A DNA stretch of 64,000 nucleotides from Rufibacter latericius (GTDB taxonomy: Bacteria > Bacteroidota > Bacteroidia > Cytophagales > Hymenobacteraceae). The stretch is taken from NCBI RefSeq assembly GCF_003721515.1, contig NZ_RJJD01000007.1, positions 1 through 64,000 of the forward strand. The letters are read 5' to 3'. Of this stretch, positions 54,248-63,312 are shown piece by piece (positions within the stretch are counted from its first letter, which is position 1; each line of letters opens with the position of its first letter). The notes beneath the pieces are model-generated. The model was not told the origin of the DNA and did no database searches. It saw only the letters and a program-made list of their open reading frames with translations. A program made the position numbers and the translations under genes.

Positions 54248-54712
54248 TTATCGGTGGTGGTGCAGGATGGCGTCTAACTCCTCAATAGTCACGTTCTGGT
54301 ACAGATGGTCATCAATCATGAGGGCGGGGGCATGGTCGCAGGTGCCCAGGCAGACGTTGGGCAGGAGCGTGAAGCGGCCATCTGGGGTGGTCTCGCCATA
54401 CTTGATCTGCAGTTTCTGCATGAGGTGGTCCCTGATCTGCTCGTAGCCCATGACCCAGCAGCTGATGCTGTCGCAGAGCAGGATCACGTGGCGGCCCACC
54501 GGTTGCCGGAAAATGAGGTTGTAGAACGTGGCCACGCTGTCCAGCTCCTCCGCCGACATGCCCAGCATGGTAGCGGTGTCCTTCAGGCTTTCGTCTGAGA
54601 CCCAGCCGCGGTGCTGCTGCACCACCTTCAGGGCTTCAATGCAGGCCGCCTTCTTCTGCGGCACCAGGCTAATCTCATGTTCAATCTGCGCGATTTCCTC
54701 CGTGGTCAGCAT
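54248..54712 (-). CDS. nuoE: NADH:quinone oxidoreductase subunit E
   Basis: The subunit has 154 residues of the thioredoxin-like 2Fe-2S fold. The four cluster cysteines lie in CDSISC and CLGTCDHAP. It sits in the NADH dehydrogenase module with NuoF and NuoG. Its start is 343 bases from the nuoCD stop, the only large gap inside the operon. Confidence 0.95.
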   Translation of the reverse strand: MLTTEEIAQIEHEISLVPQKKAACIEALKVVQQHRGWVSDESLKDTATMLGMSAEELDSVATFYNLIFRQPVGRHVILLCDSISCWVMGYEQIRDHLMQKLQIKYGETTPDGRFTLLPNVCLGTCDHAPALMIDDHLYQNVTIEELDAILHHHR

Positions 54713-54819
54713 CTGTTCTTGGGTTAGGTTCTGGTTGTTTTCCTCAGCAAAGGCAGCAGCCCCGCTGTTCTATAGCTTAAGTCGATGTTTTCGTCTTGGT
54801 TAACTCACCTGATGTTCCC

Positions 54820-54858
54820 TGTTTCAGGCCTGTTTTCCAGAAACCAGCCTAAAAACAG
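54820..54858. repeat. Dispersed palindrome copy inside the nuo operon
   Basis: CTGTTTCAGGCCTGTTTTC on the left, GAAACCAGCCTAAAAACAG on the right. It is among the better copies in the window. Confidence 0.65.
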
Positions 54859-54940
54859 AGAACTCAGGCGGACATTCACTGTATCTTTAGAACTCCTCGG
54901 CTTTCTGCCGCAACCTTCAACTTCCAGATTTCTGCTAGGT

Positions 54941-54978
54941 CGTTTTAGACCTGTTTTCCAAAAATCGGCCTCAAAACG
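54941..54978. repeat. Dispersed palindrome copy inside the nuo operon
   Basis: CGTTTTAGACCTGTTTTC on the left, AAAATCGGCCTCAAAACG on the right, 82 bases from the previous copy. Confidence 0.65.
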
Positions 54979-55030
54979 GAAGTCTGTTGGTAGCGCTTCT
55001 GCCGAATGATCCATCTTCATTCTCTCAACC

Positions 55031-55054
55031 ACTCATTCACTCATTCACTCATTC
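55031..55054. repeat. Tandem octamer ACTCATTC x3 right after nuoCD
   Basis: Three perfect 8-bp units. On the coding (minus) strand they read GAATGAGT and begin one base after the TGA of nuoCD. Confidence 0.7.
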
Positions 55055-55055
55055 T

Positions 55056-56831
55056 TCACCGGTCAATATCCGCCAGCACGTAGTCCATGGCGCCGAGGAT
55101 GGAAAGCAGGTCGGCGACGGTGTAGCCGCGGGTGATGTAGGGCAGCATCTGCATGTGGGGGAAGGAAGGAGTGCGGATGCGGACGCGGTAGGCCGAGGTG
55201 TTGCCGTCTGAGGTGAGGTAATAGCTGTTGGCGCCTTTGGTGGCCTCAATGCAGCTCATGGCCTCTCCGGCCGGGATTACCGGTCCCCAGCTCACGTTCA
55301 AAAAGTGCGTGATGAGCGTCTCGATGTCCTGCATGGTGTGTTTCTTGATGGGCGGCGTGGTCAAAGGGTGGTCGGCTTTGAACGGACCCGCGGGCATGTT
55401 CTTGAGGCACTGCTCAATGATGCGGAGGCTCTGCCGCATCTCGGCCACGCGCACCAGCGCCCGGTCGTAGCAGTCGCCGTTCTGCCCGGTGGGCACCTCA
55501 AAGTCGAACAGCTCATAACCGGAGTAAGGCCGCGTTTTCCGGAAATCCCAGTTCAGGCCGCAGGCCCGCAGGTTGGCGCCGGTCACGCCCCACTCAATGG
55601 CTTCCTCGGCGGTAAAGATGCCTATGCCCACGGTACGCGCTTTGAACAGGCTGTTTTTCAGCACCATGCTGTCGTATTCTTTGAGCCTTTTGGGAAAATA
55701 GTCCAGAAAACCCTGCACCAGCGTTTCCCATCCTTTGGGCAGATCCTGCGACACGCCGCCGATGCGGAACCAGTTGGGGTGCATGCGCCCGCCGCAGATG
55801 GCCTCCACCACCTCAAAGACTTTCTCGCGGTCACTGAACATGTAGAAGACCGGCGAGAGCTGGCCCAGGTCCTGCGCGAAGGTGCCGTACCACACCAGGT
55901 GGCTCGCAATCCGGAAGAACTCGCACATCATCACCCTGATCACCTTCACCCGCTCGGGTACCTCAATGCCCGCCAGTTTCTCCACCGCCAGCAGGTAGGC
56001 CAGGTTGTTCATCACGCCGCCCAGGTAATCCACCCGGTCAGTATAAGGAATGTAGGTGTGCCAGGATTGTCGCTCGCCCATCTTCTCCGCCCCGCGGTGG
56101 TGGAACCCGATCTCGGGCACCGCATCCACTATGTCTTCGCCGTCCAGTTGCAGGATGATGCGCAGAACGCCGTGCGTTCCCGGGTGCTGCGGCCCGATGT
56201 TGAGGAACATGAAATCGCTGTCTTCGCTCTGGCGCGCCATGCCCCATTCCTCGGGCTTGAACTTCAAGGCCTCCTGTTCGCGATCCTGCTTTTCGTCCCA
56301 CAGCCGAAACGGTCCCATCTCGGTGGCCCGGGCCGGATGCTCTTTGCGCAGCGGATGGCCTTCCCAGGTGCGGGGCATGAGAATACGTGACAGGTGCGGA
56401 TGCCCCTCAAACTTGATCCCGAACAGGTCATAGATCTCCCGCTCGTACCAGTTGGCGTTAGCCCAAAGCCCGGTGATGCTGGGCAGGGAAGGGTACTCGC
56501 CAAACAAACCCACCTTCAGCCGGATGAATTGGTTTCGGGTGTAGGAGAACAGGTGGTAGACGACCGTGAAATCAGCGTGGGGGACGTGGTTTGTGGCGCG
56601 GTTGCGGGTGCGCTCGTCCAGGGCGCAGAGGTCGTAGAGGAAAGGGAAAGGCTGCGGGATTTCTTTCTTGAGGTAATGCAGGATCTCTTTGGCTTGGGCC
56701 ACGGGCATCCAGAGGGTGAGGATCTCATCCTTGGTGGTCTGGACGGTGAAGGTGCCCTCACCGAAACGGGATTGCAGTTGCGCCAGAAGGTTGCCGTTGC
56801 TTTCCATTGTACAGGAGTTTTGTACCCCCAT
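55056..56831 (-). CDS. nuoCD: NADH:quinone oxidoreductase fused subunit C/D
   Basis: The subunit has 591 residues. The NuoC part (about 1-185) includes [21 protein letters not shown] and LRKEHPA. The NuoD part (about 205-591) includes [14 protein letters not shown], the quinone-pocket Tyr/His region, and [19 protein letters not shown] with the C-terminal GDIDR-like end (VLADIDR). The fusion is that of E. coli, whereas many Bacteroidota have separate nuoC and nuoD. It follows nuoB by 115 bases. Confidence 0.95.
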   Translation of the reverse strand: MGVQNSCTMESNGNLLAQLQSRFGEGTFTVQTTKDEILTLWMPVAQAKEILHYLKKEIPQPFPFLYDLCALDERTRNRATNHVPHADFTVVYHLFSYTRNQFIRLKVGLFGEYPSLPSITGLWANANWYEREIYDLFGIKFEGHPHLSRILMPRTWEGHPLRKEHPARATEMGPFRLWDEKQDREQEALKFKPEEWGMARQSEDSDFMFLNIGPQHPGTHGVLRIILQLDGEDIVDAVPEIGFHHRGAEKMGERQSWHTYIPYTDRVDYLGGVMNNLAYLLAVEKLAGIEVPERVKVIRVMMCEFFRIASHLVWYGTFAQDLGQLSPVFYMFSDREKVFEVVEAICGGRMHPNWFRIGGVSQDLPKGWETLVQGFLDYFPKRLKEYDSMVLKNSLFKARTVGIGIFTAEEAIEWGVTGANLRACGLNWDFRKTRPYSGYELFDFEVPTGQNGDCYDRALVRVAEMRQSLRIIEQCLKNMPAGPFKADHPLTTPPIKKHTMQDIETLITHFLNVSWGPVIPAGEAMSCIEATKGANSYYLTSDGNTSAYRVRIRTPSFPHMQMLPYITRGYTVADLLSILGAMDYVLADIDR

Positions 56832-56945
56832 TCAGGGGCAGATCCTTTTCCTTGCGTACCTATTTCATTCCTCTACACTGACGGGGTTCCACTAACTATT
56901 TGGGTTTATCCTGATGTCTTGAATTCTACTTGAAGGTATCCTGAA

Positions 56946-57584
56946 CTATATCTCGTCCGGCGACCGGAAATCGGTCATCTGCCGGCGGTATTCCACTTTG
57001 CGCGCCTTTACCTCGGTTTTATCCGGCCGGATGATGCCCTGTTCGCCCACGCTCCAGCTCAGCGGGCGCTTCTCTTTCCCCACCGATTCTGACAGCAGCA
57101 CCAAGCCTTCCATGAACGCATCGGGGCGGGGCGGGCAGCCGGGTACGTACAGATCCACGGGCAGGAATTTGTCCACGCCCTGCACTACGCTGTAGATATC
57201 GTACATGCCGCCCGAGTTGGCGCAGGAGCCCATGGAGATCACCCAGCGGGGCTCCATCATCTGTTCGTAGAGGCGCTGGATAATGGGGGCCATTTTGATG
57301 AAGACCGTGCCGGCGATGATCATGACATCGGCCTCGCGGGGCGTGCCCCGGATCACCTCTGCCCCGAAACGGGCCAGGTCGTACTTGGGCGTCATGCTGG
57401 TGGCCATCTCCACAAAGCAGCAGGACAGCCCGAAGTGGAACGGCCACATGGAATTGCGGCGGCCCCAGGCCAGCAGACTTTGCATGGAACTGAGCATAAT
57501 GCTCTGCTGCATGGTGTCCTCGTAAGAGCCCGTGCCTTTCACGGTGCCCGTGGGTTGTTCTGGTCTACTCAGCCACCACTTCAT
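56946..57584 (-). CDS. nuoB: NADH:quinone oxidoreductase subunit B
   Basis: The subunit has 212 residues from the ATG at 57584 ([10 protein letters not shown]). The open frame continues to 57959, but those extra 125 residues lie antiframe within nuoA and are Ser/Pro/Arg-rich noise. The N2 cluster cysteines are in [16 protein letters not shown] and PGCPPRPD. It accepts electrons from NuoI and passes them to quinone. It overlaps the nuoA end by 20 bases. Confidence 0.95.
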   Translation of the reverse strand: MKWWLSRPEQPTGTVKGTGSYEDTMQQSIMLSSMQSLLAWGRRNSMWPFHFGLSCCFVEMATSMTPKYDLARFGAEVIRGTPREADVMIIAGTVFIKMAPIIQRLYEQMMEPRWVISMGSCANSGGMYDIYSVVQGVDKFLPVDLYVPGCPPRPDAFMEGLVLLSESVGKEKRPLSWSVGEQGIIRPDKTEVKARKVEYRRQMTDFRSPDEI

Positions 57585-58017
57585 GCCGGGTCTCTTCTTT
57601 AAAGGTGATTTTCTTATATGCCTGCAGAATCTTCCTGCCATCCGGACCGAAGTCCAGGGCCCCGTTGCGCCACTCGTAGATAAGCACCACCACCAGCAGC
57701 ACGATAAACGCCAGCGCCCCGAAATACCCGTACCAGCCCAGTTCCTGGAACGCGATGGCCCAGGACACAATGAAAATGGTCTCCACGTCAAAGATGACGA
57801 AGAGCATGGCAATGAGGTAGAATTGCGAGGAGAAGCGCAGGCGGGCCGTACCCGTGCTGATGATGCCTCCTTCATAGGGCTCGGCGGTGGCACGCTCGTT
57901 GTGCCGGCCGCCCAGGAAATGGGAAATGGTAAGGATGATGCCCGCCAGGCTAAGCACAATGGCCGCGTAGACCAACAAGGGCCAAAGCAGGGTAGGAGTT
58001 TCGGGAGAATTGGTCAA
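57565..58017 (-). CDS. nuoA: NADH:quinone oxidoreductase subunit A
   Basis: The subunit has 150 residues and three membrane helices, with the AEPYEGGI loop and the [18 protein letters not shown] helix of the family. The start is a TTG at 58017, supported by a GGAGGGG Shine-Dalgarno about nine bases upstream and by the family length. It is the first gene of the nuo operon, 84 bases after the CBS-domain gene. Confidence 0.93.
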   Translation of the reverse strand: MTNSPETPTLLWPLLVYAAIVLSLAGIILTISHFLGGRHNERATAEPYEGGIISTGTARLRFSSQFYLIAMLFVIFDVETIFIVSWAIAFQELGWYGYFGALAFIVLLVVVLIYEWRNGALDFGPDGRKILQAYKKITFKEETRHEVVAE

Positions 58018-58101
58018 AGCGCATCCCCTCCAGGGAATCGTTTGGATTCTGGTTTACCGCATGAAGAAAGAATTTTGTGAACACACCAGGGCCTTTGTGC
58101 C

Positions 58102-58533
58102 TTAGTGACCGGTTATGTAATGCTCCAGGTTCTCTATGATGAATTTCTGTTCGTCAATGATGTACTTTACCACGTCCCCGATGGAGATCAACCCTACCAA
58201 TTCGTCGTTCTCTAACACGGGAAGGTGCCGAATGTAGCTTAAGGTCATCAGTTTCATGCAATCTTCAATGGACGTGTCTGGGGTGACCGTAGCGGGGCGT
58301 TCGCTCATGATTTCCCTAACCAGGGTTTCCTTGGAGGCTTTTCCCTTCAAGATTACTTTGCGGGCATAGTCCCGCTCGGTGAAGATGCCGGTAAACCTCC
58401 CTCGGTCTATGATCAGTAAAGCGCCCAGGTTTTTCTCGCACATCAACTCCAGTGCCTGGTACACGGTGTCGTCGGGTTCAATGGAATAGATTTTGTGCCC
58501 TTTGTTTGCTAAGATATTTCTGACTTTACCCAT
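58102..58533 (-). CDS. CBS-domain pair protein
   Basis: The protein has 143 residues made of two CBS domains (about 8-65 and 75-135), with RGRFTGIFTERDYARKV and ENDELVGLISIGDVVKYII. Such stand-alone pairs bind adenosine nucleotides or SAM and regulate partners. It lies upstream of nuoA on the same strand, with an 84-base gap, so a role in nuo expression or complex I control is possible. There is no enzyme domain. Confidence 0.9.
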   Translation of the reverse strand: MGKVRNILANKGHKIYSIEPDDTVYQALELMCEKNLGALLIIDRGRFTGIFTERDYARKVILKGKASKETLVREIMSERPATVTPDTSIEDCMKLMTLSYIRHLPVLENDELVGLISIGDVVKYIIDEQKFIIENLEHYITGH

Positions 58534-59149
58534 TTTTCCTCTTCCTCCATAAGAGTAATAGGTTTATTGAAAATGGAACTTAGATCTGCCTAGGCTGACA
58601 TCCCTTAAGGTAGAGAAATATACTATTATGTTTTAACATTTCAATAATTATTTTAAAAATAGAAAGATAAAATAAATTATTTTTCTATTACTCCGCTCTT
58701 CTGAATAGAAAATCTGCAAAGGTCTAGCATATCCTGTAAGGAGAATTTCTGGTTTTGAGGAAGTTTTAAGAAAACCGCCATAAATCTGGATTTTGGAACG
58801 TATCCGGTAGGGAGCTAAGAAGCTTCCTAGATTACTCAATATCCAATAATATGTTGATTAGTAGTATATTGAGGCTCGCAGTTACTAAACGCGATGAAAA
58901 AACGCAAGACTACTTTTTTGTATTGGACTTTAGGTCAAGAGATAGCATCTAATCCAAAATAGAATCATGCAAATTACCCTTATTAAAGGTTGAAATTGGT
59001 TGGTGAGTGACCGGTTTGCTTCGTTCCACTTACCTAAAGGATTATTGCTCCCCGAAATAAACGAAATTTTTTAGGGGCTTTTTTCAAAAGGAGCCTCTAA
59101 ACGGAAAGATTCGCAAGGTGTTCTTTATCTTGTCTGCTCTTGATGGGCC
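58534..59149. other. 616-base gap between the CBS gene and the PepSY gene
   Basis: Strongly AT-rich near 58600-58700. A dispersed palindrome copy lies at 59067-59103, 46 bases before the PepSY gene. A 63-codon minus-strand frame (58648-58839) is rejected as low quality. The nuo promoter is expected on the minus strand here but I cannot place it. Confidence 0.4.
59067..59103. repeat. Dispersed palindrome copy
   Basis: TTTTTTAGGGGCTTTTTTC on the left, AAAAGGAGCCTCTAAACGG on the right. Confidence 0.55.
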
Positions 59150-59962
59150 ATGGCTAAAACCTCACACTATTATATAAGAAAGTTCCACCGGTACTTTGGG
59201 CTGGTCTTAGGGATTCAGTTTCTCTTCTGGACCTTAGGCGGCCTTTATTTCAGTTGGAACGATTTGGATAAAGTGCATGGCGATCATTTAAGGAAAGAGA
59301 AAAGGTACCTATCAGCGGCCTTATTTATGGTCTCTCCGCAGGTTCCCTTAACCCATTTAAAGACCAATATACAGGTAGATTCCTTACAATCCATCCAGCT
59401 TATTGAGGTAGTAGGGGTTCCTACCTACCAGATCCGTTACTTCACTTCTCCCGAGAAAAGGCAGCCCACGCATGAAAGCAACTCTCATTCGGCTGAAAGT
59501 TTGTCATCCGGAATAGAAAAGGTGCAGTTAGCCAACGCAATGACTGGTGAACTGAGGTCTCCGGTGAGTAAAAAAGAGGCCCTGCAGATTGCCCGGAACA
59601 CCGTGAAAGAACCGGCCGAGGTAGAGAAAACAGAGTACCTGACCCAGGTAGGAGGGCACCACGAATACCGCGAAAAACCTCTACCCGCCTGGGCCATCAC
59701 CTTCCGGGAGCCTGCCTGCACCGTGTATATCTCCGCTGAGCTAGGAACTTTTCAAGCCATCAGGCACAACCAATGGCGCAGGTTTGACTTTCTCTGGATG
59801 CTGCACACCATGGACTATCAGGGCCGGGACAACATCGGGAACCTTCTCCTAAAGGTATTTTCCCTTATGGGCCTTTTAACGGTACTCTCGGGGTTTGTCT
59901 TGTATTATGTTTCCTCGCCGGCCCGGCGAACTTCTAAAAAGAAATCCGAAGTTTACCGGTAG
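59150..59962 (+). CDS. PepSY-family membrane protein
   Basis: The protein has 270 residues with a membrane helix at about 14-35 (YFGLVLGIQFLFWTLGGLYFSW) and another near 240-262 (VFSLMGLLTVLSGFVLYYV). The central periplasmic part (about 45-220) includes a PepSY-like region (SKKEALQIARNTVKEPAEVEKTEYL) and the IRHNQWRRFDFLWMLHTMDYQGRDNIGN segment of PepSY-associated TM proteins. Related proteins have been linked to iron transport and reductase functions, and I infer no more than that. Confidence 0.8.
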   Translation: MAKTSHYYIRKFHRYFGLVLGIQFLFWTLGGLYFSWNDLDKVHGDHLRKEKRYLSAALFMVSPQVPLTHLKTNIQVDSLQSIQLIEVVGVPTYQIRYFTSPEKRQPTHESNSHSAESLSSGIEKVQLANAMTGELRSPVSKKEALQIARNTVKEPAEVEKTEYLTQVGGHHEYREKPLPAWAITFREPACTVYISAELGTFQAIRHNQWRRFDFLWMLHTMDYQGRDNIGNLLLKVFSLMGLLTVLSGFVLYYVSSPARRTSKKKSEVYR

Positions 59963-59976
59963 GAAATCTAAAATTT

Positions 59977-60759
59977 CTAGGCCTTTAAATCACCACCGAT
60001 GTTCTGGAGGATGGTATCTGGGTAAACAGGCAAGGGCTGCGGAAGGTCTTCTTCGTTTTCCAGCAGGGTTAACCAAGAGAACCGCTGGCAAAGCCGTTGC
60101 ATGTTCTCAGGAATCTGGGCTTTCATCTGAATACTTTCACCTGTAAAAGGATGCTCAAAAGTGAGCGAAGCCGCGTGCAGCAGAAGGCTGGGGCTATTTA
60201 ATTCCTCCAGAAACATACGGTTATGGCGCCAATCCCCGTGTTTTTTATCTCCGATGATATAATGCCTGAGATGCGCGAAGTGCTTCCTTATTTGGTGCAT
60301 ACGCCCGGTCTCTGGCTTTATCCTGACTAAACTATAACGCGAAGTCTCGTACCGCCCCACGGGAATGGGTAATTCAATGGTGCCCAAACGGTTGAAATGG
60401 GTAACCGCTTCCTGGGCTTCCTTGTTGGGGTGGTCTTTATCAGGGCGGATGGGGCTATCAATGGTACCTGCTTCGGGAGCGTACCCGCGCACAATAGCCA
60501 GGTACGTTTTGTCTGGTTGGCGTTCAGCGAAGGCTTTCACCAAAGGGGCCGTGGCTTTCGGCGATTTTGCGAAAAGAAGCACGCCAGATGTTCCCCGGTC
60601 CAACCGATGCACGGCGTGAAGTCGGTAACCCAGTTGGTCGCGTAGCAATTGAAGAGCAAACTCTTTTTTCTCTTCGGCAATGCGCGTGCGGTGCACCAGT
60701 AACCCGTTGGGCTTGTTGATGGCTACGTAGTGCGCGTCTTCATAAATAATCTCCAGCAC
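59977..60759 (-). CDS. truC: RluA-family pseudouridine synthase, TruC-like
   Basis: The enzyme has 260 residues, no S4 domain, and the catalytic HRLDRGTSGVLLFAKS stretch with the nucleophilic aspartate. The KPETGRMHQIRKHFAHLRHYIIGD motif and the short length are typical of TruC, which modifies U65 in the tRNA T stem in E. coli. The RluA paralogues of 23S rRNA are longer, so TruC is the preferred assignment but not certain. It is convergent with the PepSY gene, 15 bases away. Confidence 0.85.
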   Translation of the reverse strand: MLEIIYEDAHYVAINKPNGLLVHRTRIAEEKKEFALQLLRDQLGYRLHAVHRLDRGTSGVLLFAKSPKATAPLVKAFAERQPDKTYLAIVRGYAPEAGTIDSPIRPDKDHPNKEAQEAVTHFNRLGTIELPIPVGRYETSRYSLVRIKPETGRMHQIRKHFAHLRHYIIGDKKHGDWRHNRMFLEELNSPSLLLHAASLTFEHPFTGESIQMKAQIPENMQRLCQRFSWLTLLENEEDLPQPLPVYPDTILQNIGGDLKA

Positions 60760-60835
60760 TTCTCTCTAGCTTAGGTACCGCGCAATTTACGGAAAATAAG
60801 GATGAGCGAAGAAACCTTCCTTGAGTGACCAAGTG

Positions 60836-60870
60836 ATATCGGGCCGTTTTCAGAAAAGAAGGCCTAAAAC
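60836..60870. repeat. Dispersed palindrome copy
   Basis: A right half GAAAAGAAGGCCTAAAAC is clear and the left half is weak. It lies 11 bases 3' of the gene at 60881. Confidence 0.45.
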
Positions 60871-60880
60871 AAAAAGATCA

Positions 60881-62140
60881 TCAAGCCAGAGAACCTTGTC
60901 GTTCCCTGACATGGGAAGAAATAAACTCCCGCAAGCCCTTCTCAAAGAGCATTACTTCTTCCAAGGTATTGTAAGGCGCCAAACCAATCCTGACCCAGCC
61001 ACCCTGAGGGTTGACGTTCAGTTTCTCGGCCATGGTAGAGGCATAGAAGTGACCATCGGCGATGCACATGTTATAGTTTTGGGCAAACCATTGGGTCACC
61101 TCGCGGGCATTCACTTGGCCCAGGGTAAAGGCAAAGGTTGGGGTTTTTTGGGTATCGGCGGGAGCCCGGTACAGACGGACCTCGGGAGTTTCCCTTAAGA
61201 AAGTTTCCAGTCGGTCAGTCAGTTCCTGTTCGTGGGCGGCTATCCGGTGCATGCCTGATTGCAGTCGGTCGCGCCGGGTACTGCCTTCCCCTAAACTCTC
61301 GATGAAAGATATAGCCCCAATCAAACCGGCGATGGCTTCATGGTTCTGGGTTCCGGTTTCCAATTTGTCTGGGATGTTCTGCGGAGCCGGAGCCAGTTTG
61401 TAGACCGGTAATTTCTCGAACAGCGAAGCGGCGATGACTGCAATGCCCACATGCGGCCCGAAAAACTTGTAAGCCGAGCACAGCAACACATCGCACCCCA
61501 TCGCTTTGAAATCAAGGGAAAGGTGGGGAACAGCGTGCACCGCATCTATTATCACCAAGGCTTTCACCTCTTTTGCCCGAGCAATGATTCTGTTAATGTT
61601 GGTGACAGTGCCGGTGACGTTAGAAGACAAGCCCACCGCTACCAGTTTTGTATTCTCGGTGATAATCTCGTCCAGGTTCTCCAGTTCCAGGGTATAGGTT
61701 TCGGGATGAACGGGAATGAAATTAACCTTGGCTCCTTTGTCTTTCGCCAACGTCACCCAGGGATCAACATTCGCCCGGTGGTCTAATTCGGTGACTACTA
61801 TCGCATCTTCAGAGGTAATAAAGGGCGAAAGACTTCTTGCAATGGAAAAAGCCAAAGAAGTCATGTTTTGCCCAAAAGCAACTTCAGCAGGAAAGCAGTT
61901 CAATAAATCGGCCACTGCGGTGCGGCCATCCTCCAGCAAGGCATCAGTTTTGACACTGGTGGGGAAAGCCCCGTGCAAGTTCGCCATCCCGTTGGTGATG
62001 TAGCTGACTATGGCATCTACCGCCTGCTGCGCCATCTGCGTTCCGCCCGGACCATCGAAAAAAATAAAGGTTTTCTGGTTTTCTTTTTCTCTTAAGGCAG
62101 GAAAGGCAGCCCGTAGCTGCTGAACGGAAAGTTGGCTCAT
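60881..62140 (-). CDS. Class V aminotransferase, cysteine-desulfurase-like (VC1184 type)
   Basis: The enzyme has 419 residues of the PLP fold type I. The cofactor lysine is K225 in CSAYKFFGPHVG, preceded by IIDAVHAVPH (D199, H202). The start IFFDGPGGTQMAQQAVDAIVSY and the internal layout match the SufS-like VC1184 subfamily, whose physiological substrate is uncertain. The gene is a single transcription unit. It may mobilise sulfur or act on another L-amino acid. Confidence 0.88.
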   Translation of the reverse strand: MSQLSVQQLRAAFPALREKENQKTFIFFDGPGGTQMAQQAVDAIVSYITNGMANLHGAFPTSVKTDALLEDGRTAVADLLNCFPAEVAFGQNMTSLAFSIARSLSPFITSEDAIVVTELDHRANVDPWVTLAKDKGAKVNFIPVHPETYTLELENLDEIITENTKLVAVGLSSNVTGTVTNINRIIARAKEVKALVIIDAVHAVPHLSLDFKAMGCDVLLCSAYKFFGPHVGIAVIAASLFEKLPVYKLAPAPQNIPDKLETGTQNHEAIAGLIGAISFIESLGEGSTRRDRLQSGMHRIAAHEQELTDRLETFLRETPEVRLYRAPADTQKTPTFAFTLGQVNAREVTQWFAQNYNMCIADGHFYASTMAEKLNVNPQGGWVRIGLAPYNTLEEVMLFEKGLREFISSHVRERQGSLA

Positions 62141-62279
62141 GTAGGATGTTGCTTTAGCTGTAGACGCTTTAAGGCTCCTTTTACAAAAACAGGGGAAAAG
62201 CTATTTTCCGGGAAGATAAGGCATTTTTACTTTACCTGGTTTCCCGAAAAGCCAAAGGTCAATGAAAAGCTTCGTTCTT

Positions 62280-62711
62280 TTAAGAGCAAACCGCTGCTAC
62301 CTGTCGGGAAAAAATGTTCTTCCTGATCAGGTGGGTAATATTGGTGGCGAGATTGAACTGCAACACGTTTACGGCATCTTCGGTTGGGTGAACACTGGTA
62401 CTGGTCAACACAATAACTGAGTTTTGCCCGAGATTGGTGACAGTATAGTTGCTCTTGATCAGGTATCCATCTATATCAATAAAATAGAAGCTTTCTTTAT
62501 CAAAGCCCAGGTAGGTGATGTTCGCCAGGTATTGCCCAAAAAGAGAAGGTTCATCAATGAAAGAAGAGGCACAGATGTACTCCGCAGGTTCGTGCGCTTC
62601 ACCTGTCACCAGTTTCAACAGATTCTGGTTTTTGATCATTCTTTGAAGGTGTTCCTGTTTTAAGCCTTGGGTAAGTCTTAAATAATGTCCTATTGAAATA
62701 GTATCTTTCAT
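62280..62711 (-). CDS. Protein of unknown function
   Basis: The protein has 143 residues and begins MKDTISIGHYLRLTQGLKQEH. The middle part alternates strands and helices (AEYICASSFIDEPSLFGQYLANITYLGFDKESFYFIDIDGYL). There is no signal peptide or membrane helix. I do not recognise the family. Composition and position in a minus-strand run support a real gene. Confidence 0.6.
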   Translation of the reverse strand: MKDTISIGHYLRLTQGLKQEHLQRMIKNQNLLKLVTGEAHEPAEYICASSFIDEPSLFGQYLANITYLGFDKESFYFIDIDGYLIKSNYTVTNLGQNSVIVLTSTSVHPTEDAVNVLQFNLATNITHLIRKNIFSRQVAAVCS

Positions 62712-63312
62712 AATATAAAGGATTTATTGTACGATTATAACAAATAGAAGTATTAATTCCAAATGCTTTAAATTATTTTTATATTAATTATAATATTCTC
62801 ATTGGTGGATATAGTAGGTTTAAAGAGCAATAGGGTTTTATGGGAAGAACTTTCAAATGAAAGGGCAGGAATTCACCTAAAGCTTAAGTTTTCTTTACCA
62901 GTTGATTGGATTAACCTACGTTCTTAAAGGAGGTTGTTCTAAACGAGGCAACCTTAGAATTTACTTTTAAGCCGTTTTTTGCCATTTATCTTCAAAACGC
63001 ATTAAAATCATTTGCATTTAAGAGGAAAAATAACTTTTCCGCCTTAGGGGTTTGGTTGAATACTTATCTCTAATTCTTTTAGGTATCTTAAGAGAGGAAA
63101 CAACCTGCTGCCTAGCTTGTCTTAATTGCTTCTGAGCTGAATTCCAGCCAGAAAGAGGTTGAGCAGGGTAGAAGTTTAGCTTGGTAAACAAACGCTCAAT
63201 AGACCAATGGAAAGTTAAAAAAGGGAATAGGAGGGCCTCATTCCTGAAAATGGGTGCAAGTCTCTATTGTATATAGCTTCATCTATCCTTTATAACAAAT
63301 AACCTAAGTCGT
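62712..63312. other. AT-rich gap upstream of the DUF2961 gene
   Basis: 601 bases with no supported gene. No clean hairpin or promoter is seen. An AT-rich run near 62710-62800 could hold divergent promoters. Confidence 0.4.

Larger units (their letters stand above)
54713..55055. other. 343-base gap inside the nuo operon with two palindromes and a tandem octamer
   Basis: Dispersed palindrome copies lie at 54820-54858 and 54941-54978. Three copies of ACTCATTC (55031-55054) lie one base past the nuoCD stop codon at 55056-55058. No supported gene is present. Either a second promoter for nuoE onward or processing of the mRNA at the hairpins is possible. Confidence 0.6.

Noticed and set aside
57585-57959. 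N-terminal extension of nuoB of 125 residues
   Set aside because: It overlaps nuoA out of frame and is Ser/Pro/Arg-rich; NuoB begins at 57584 in its family form.
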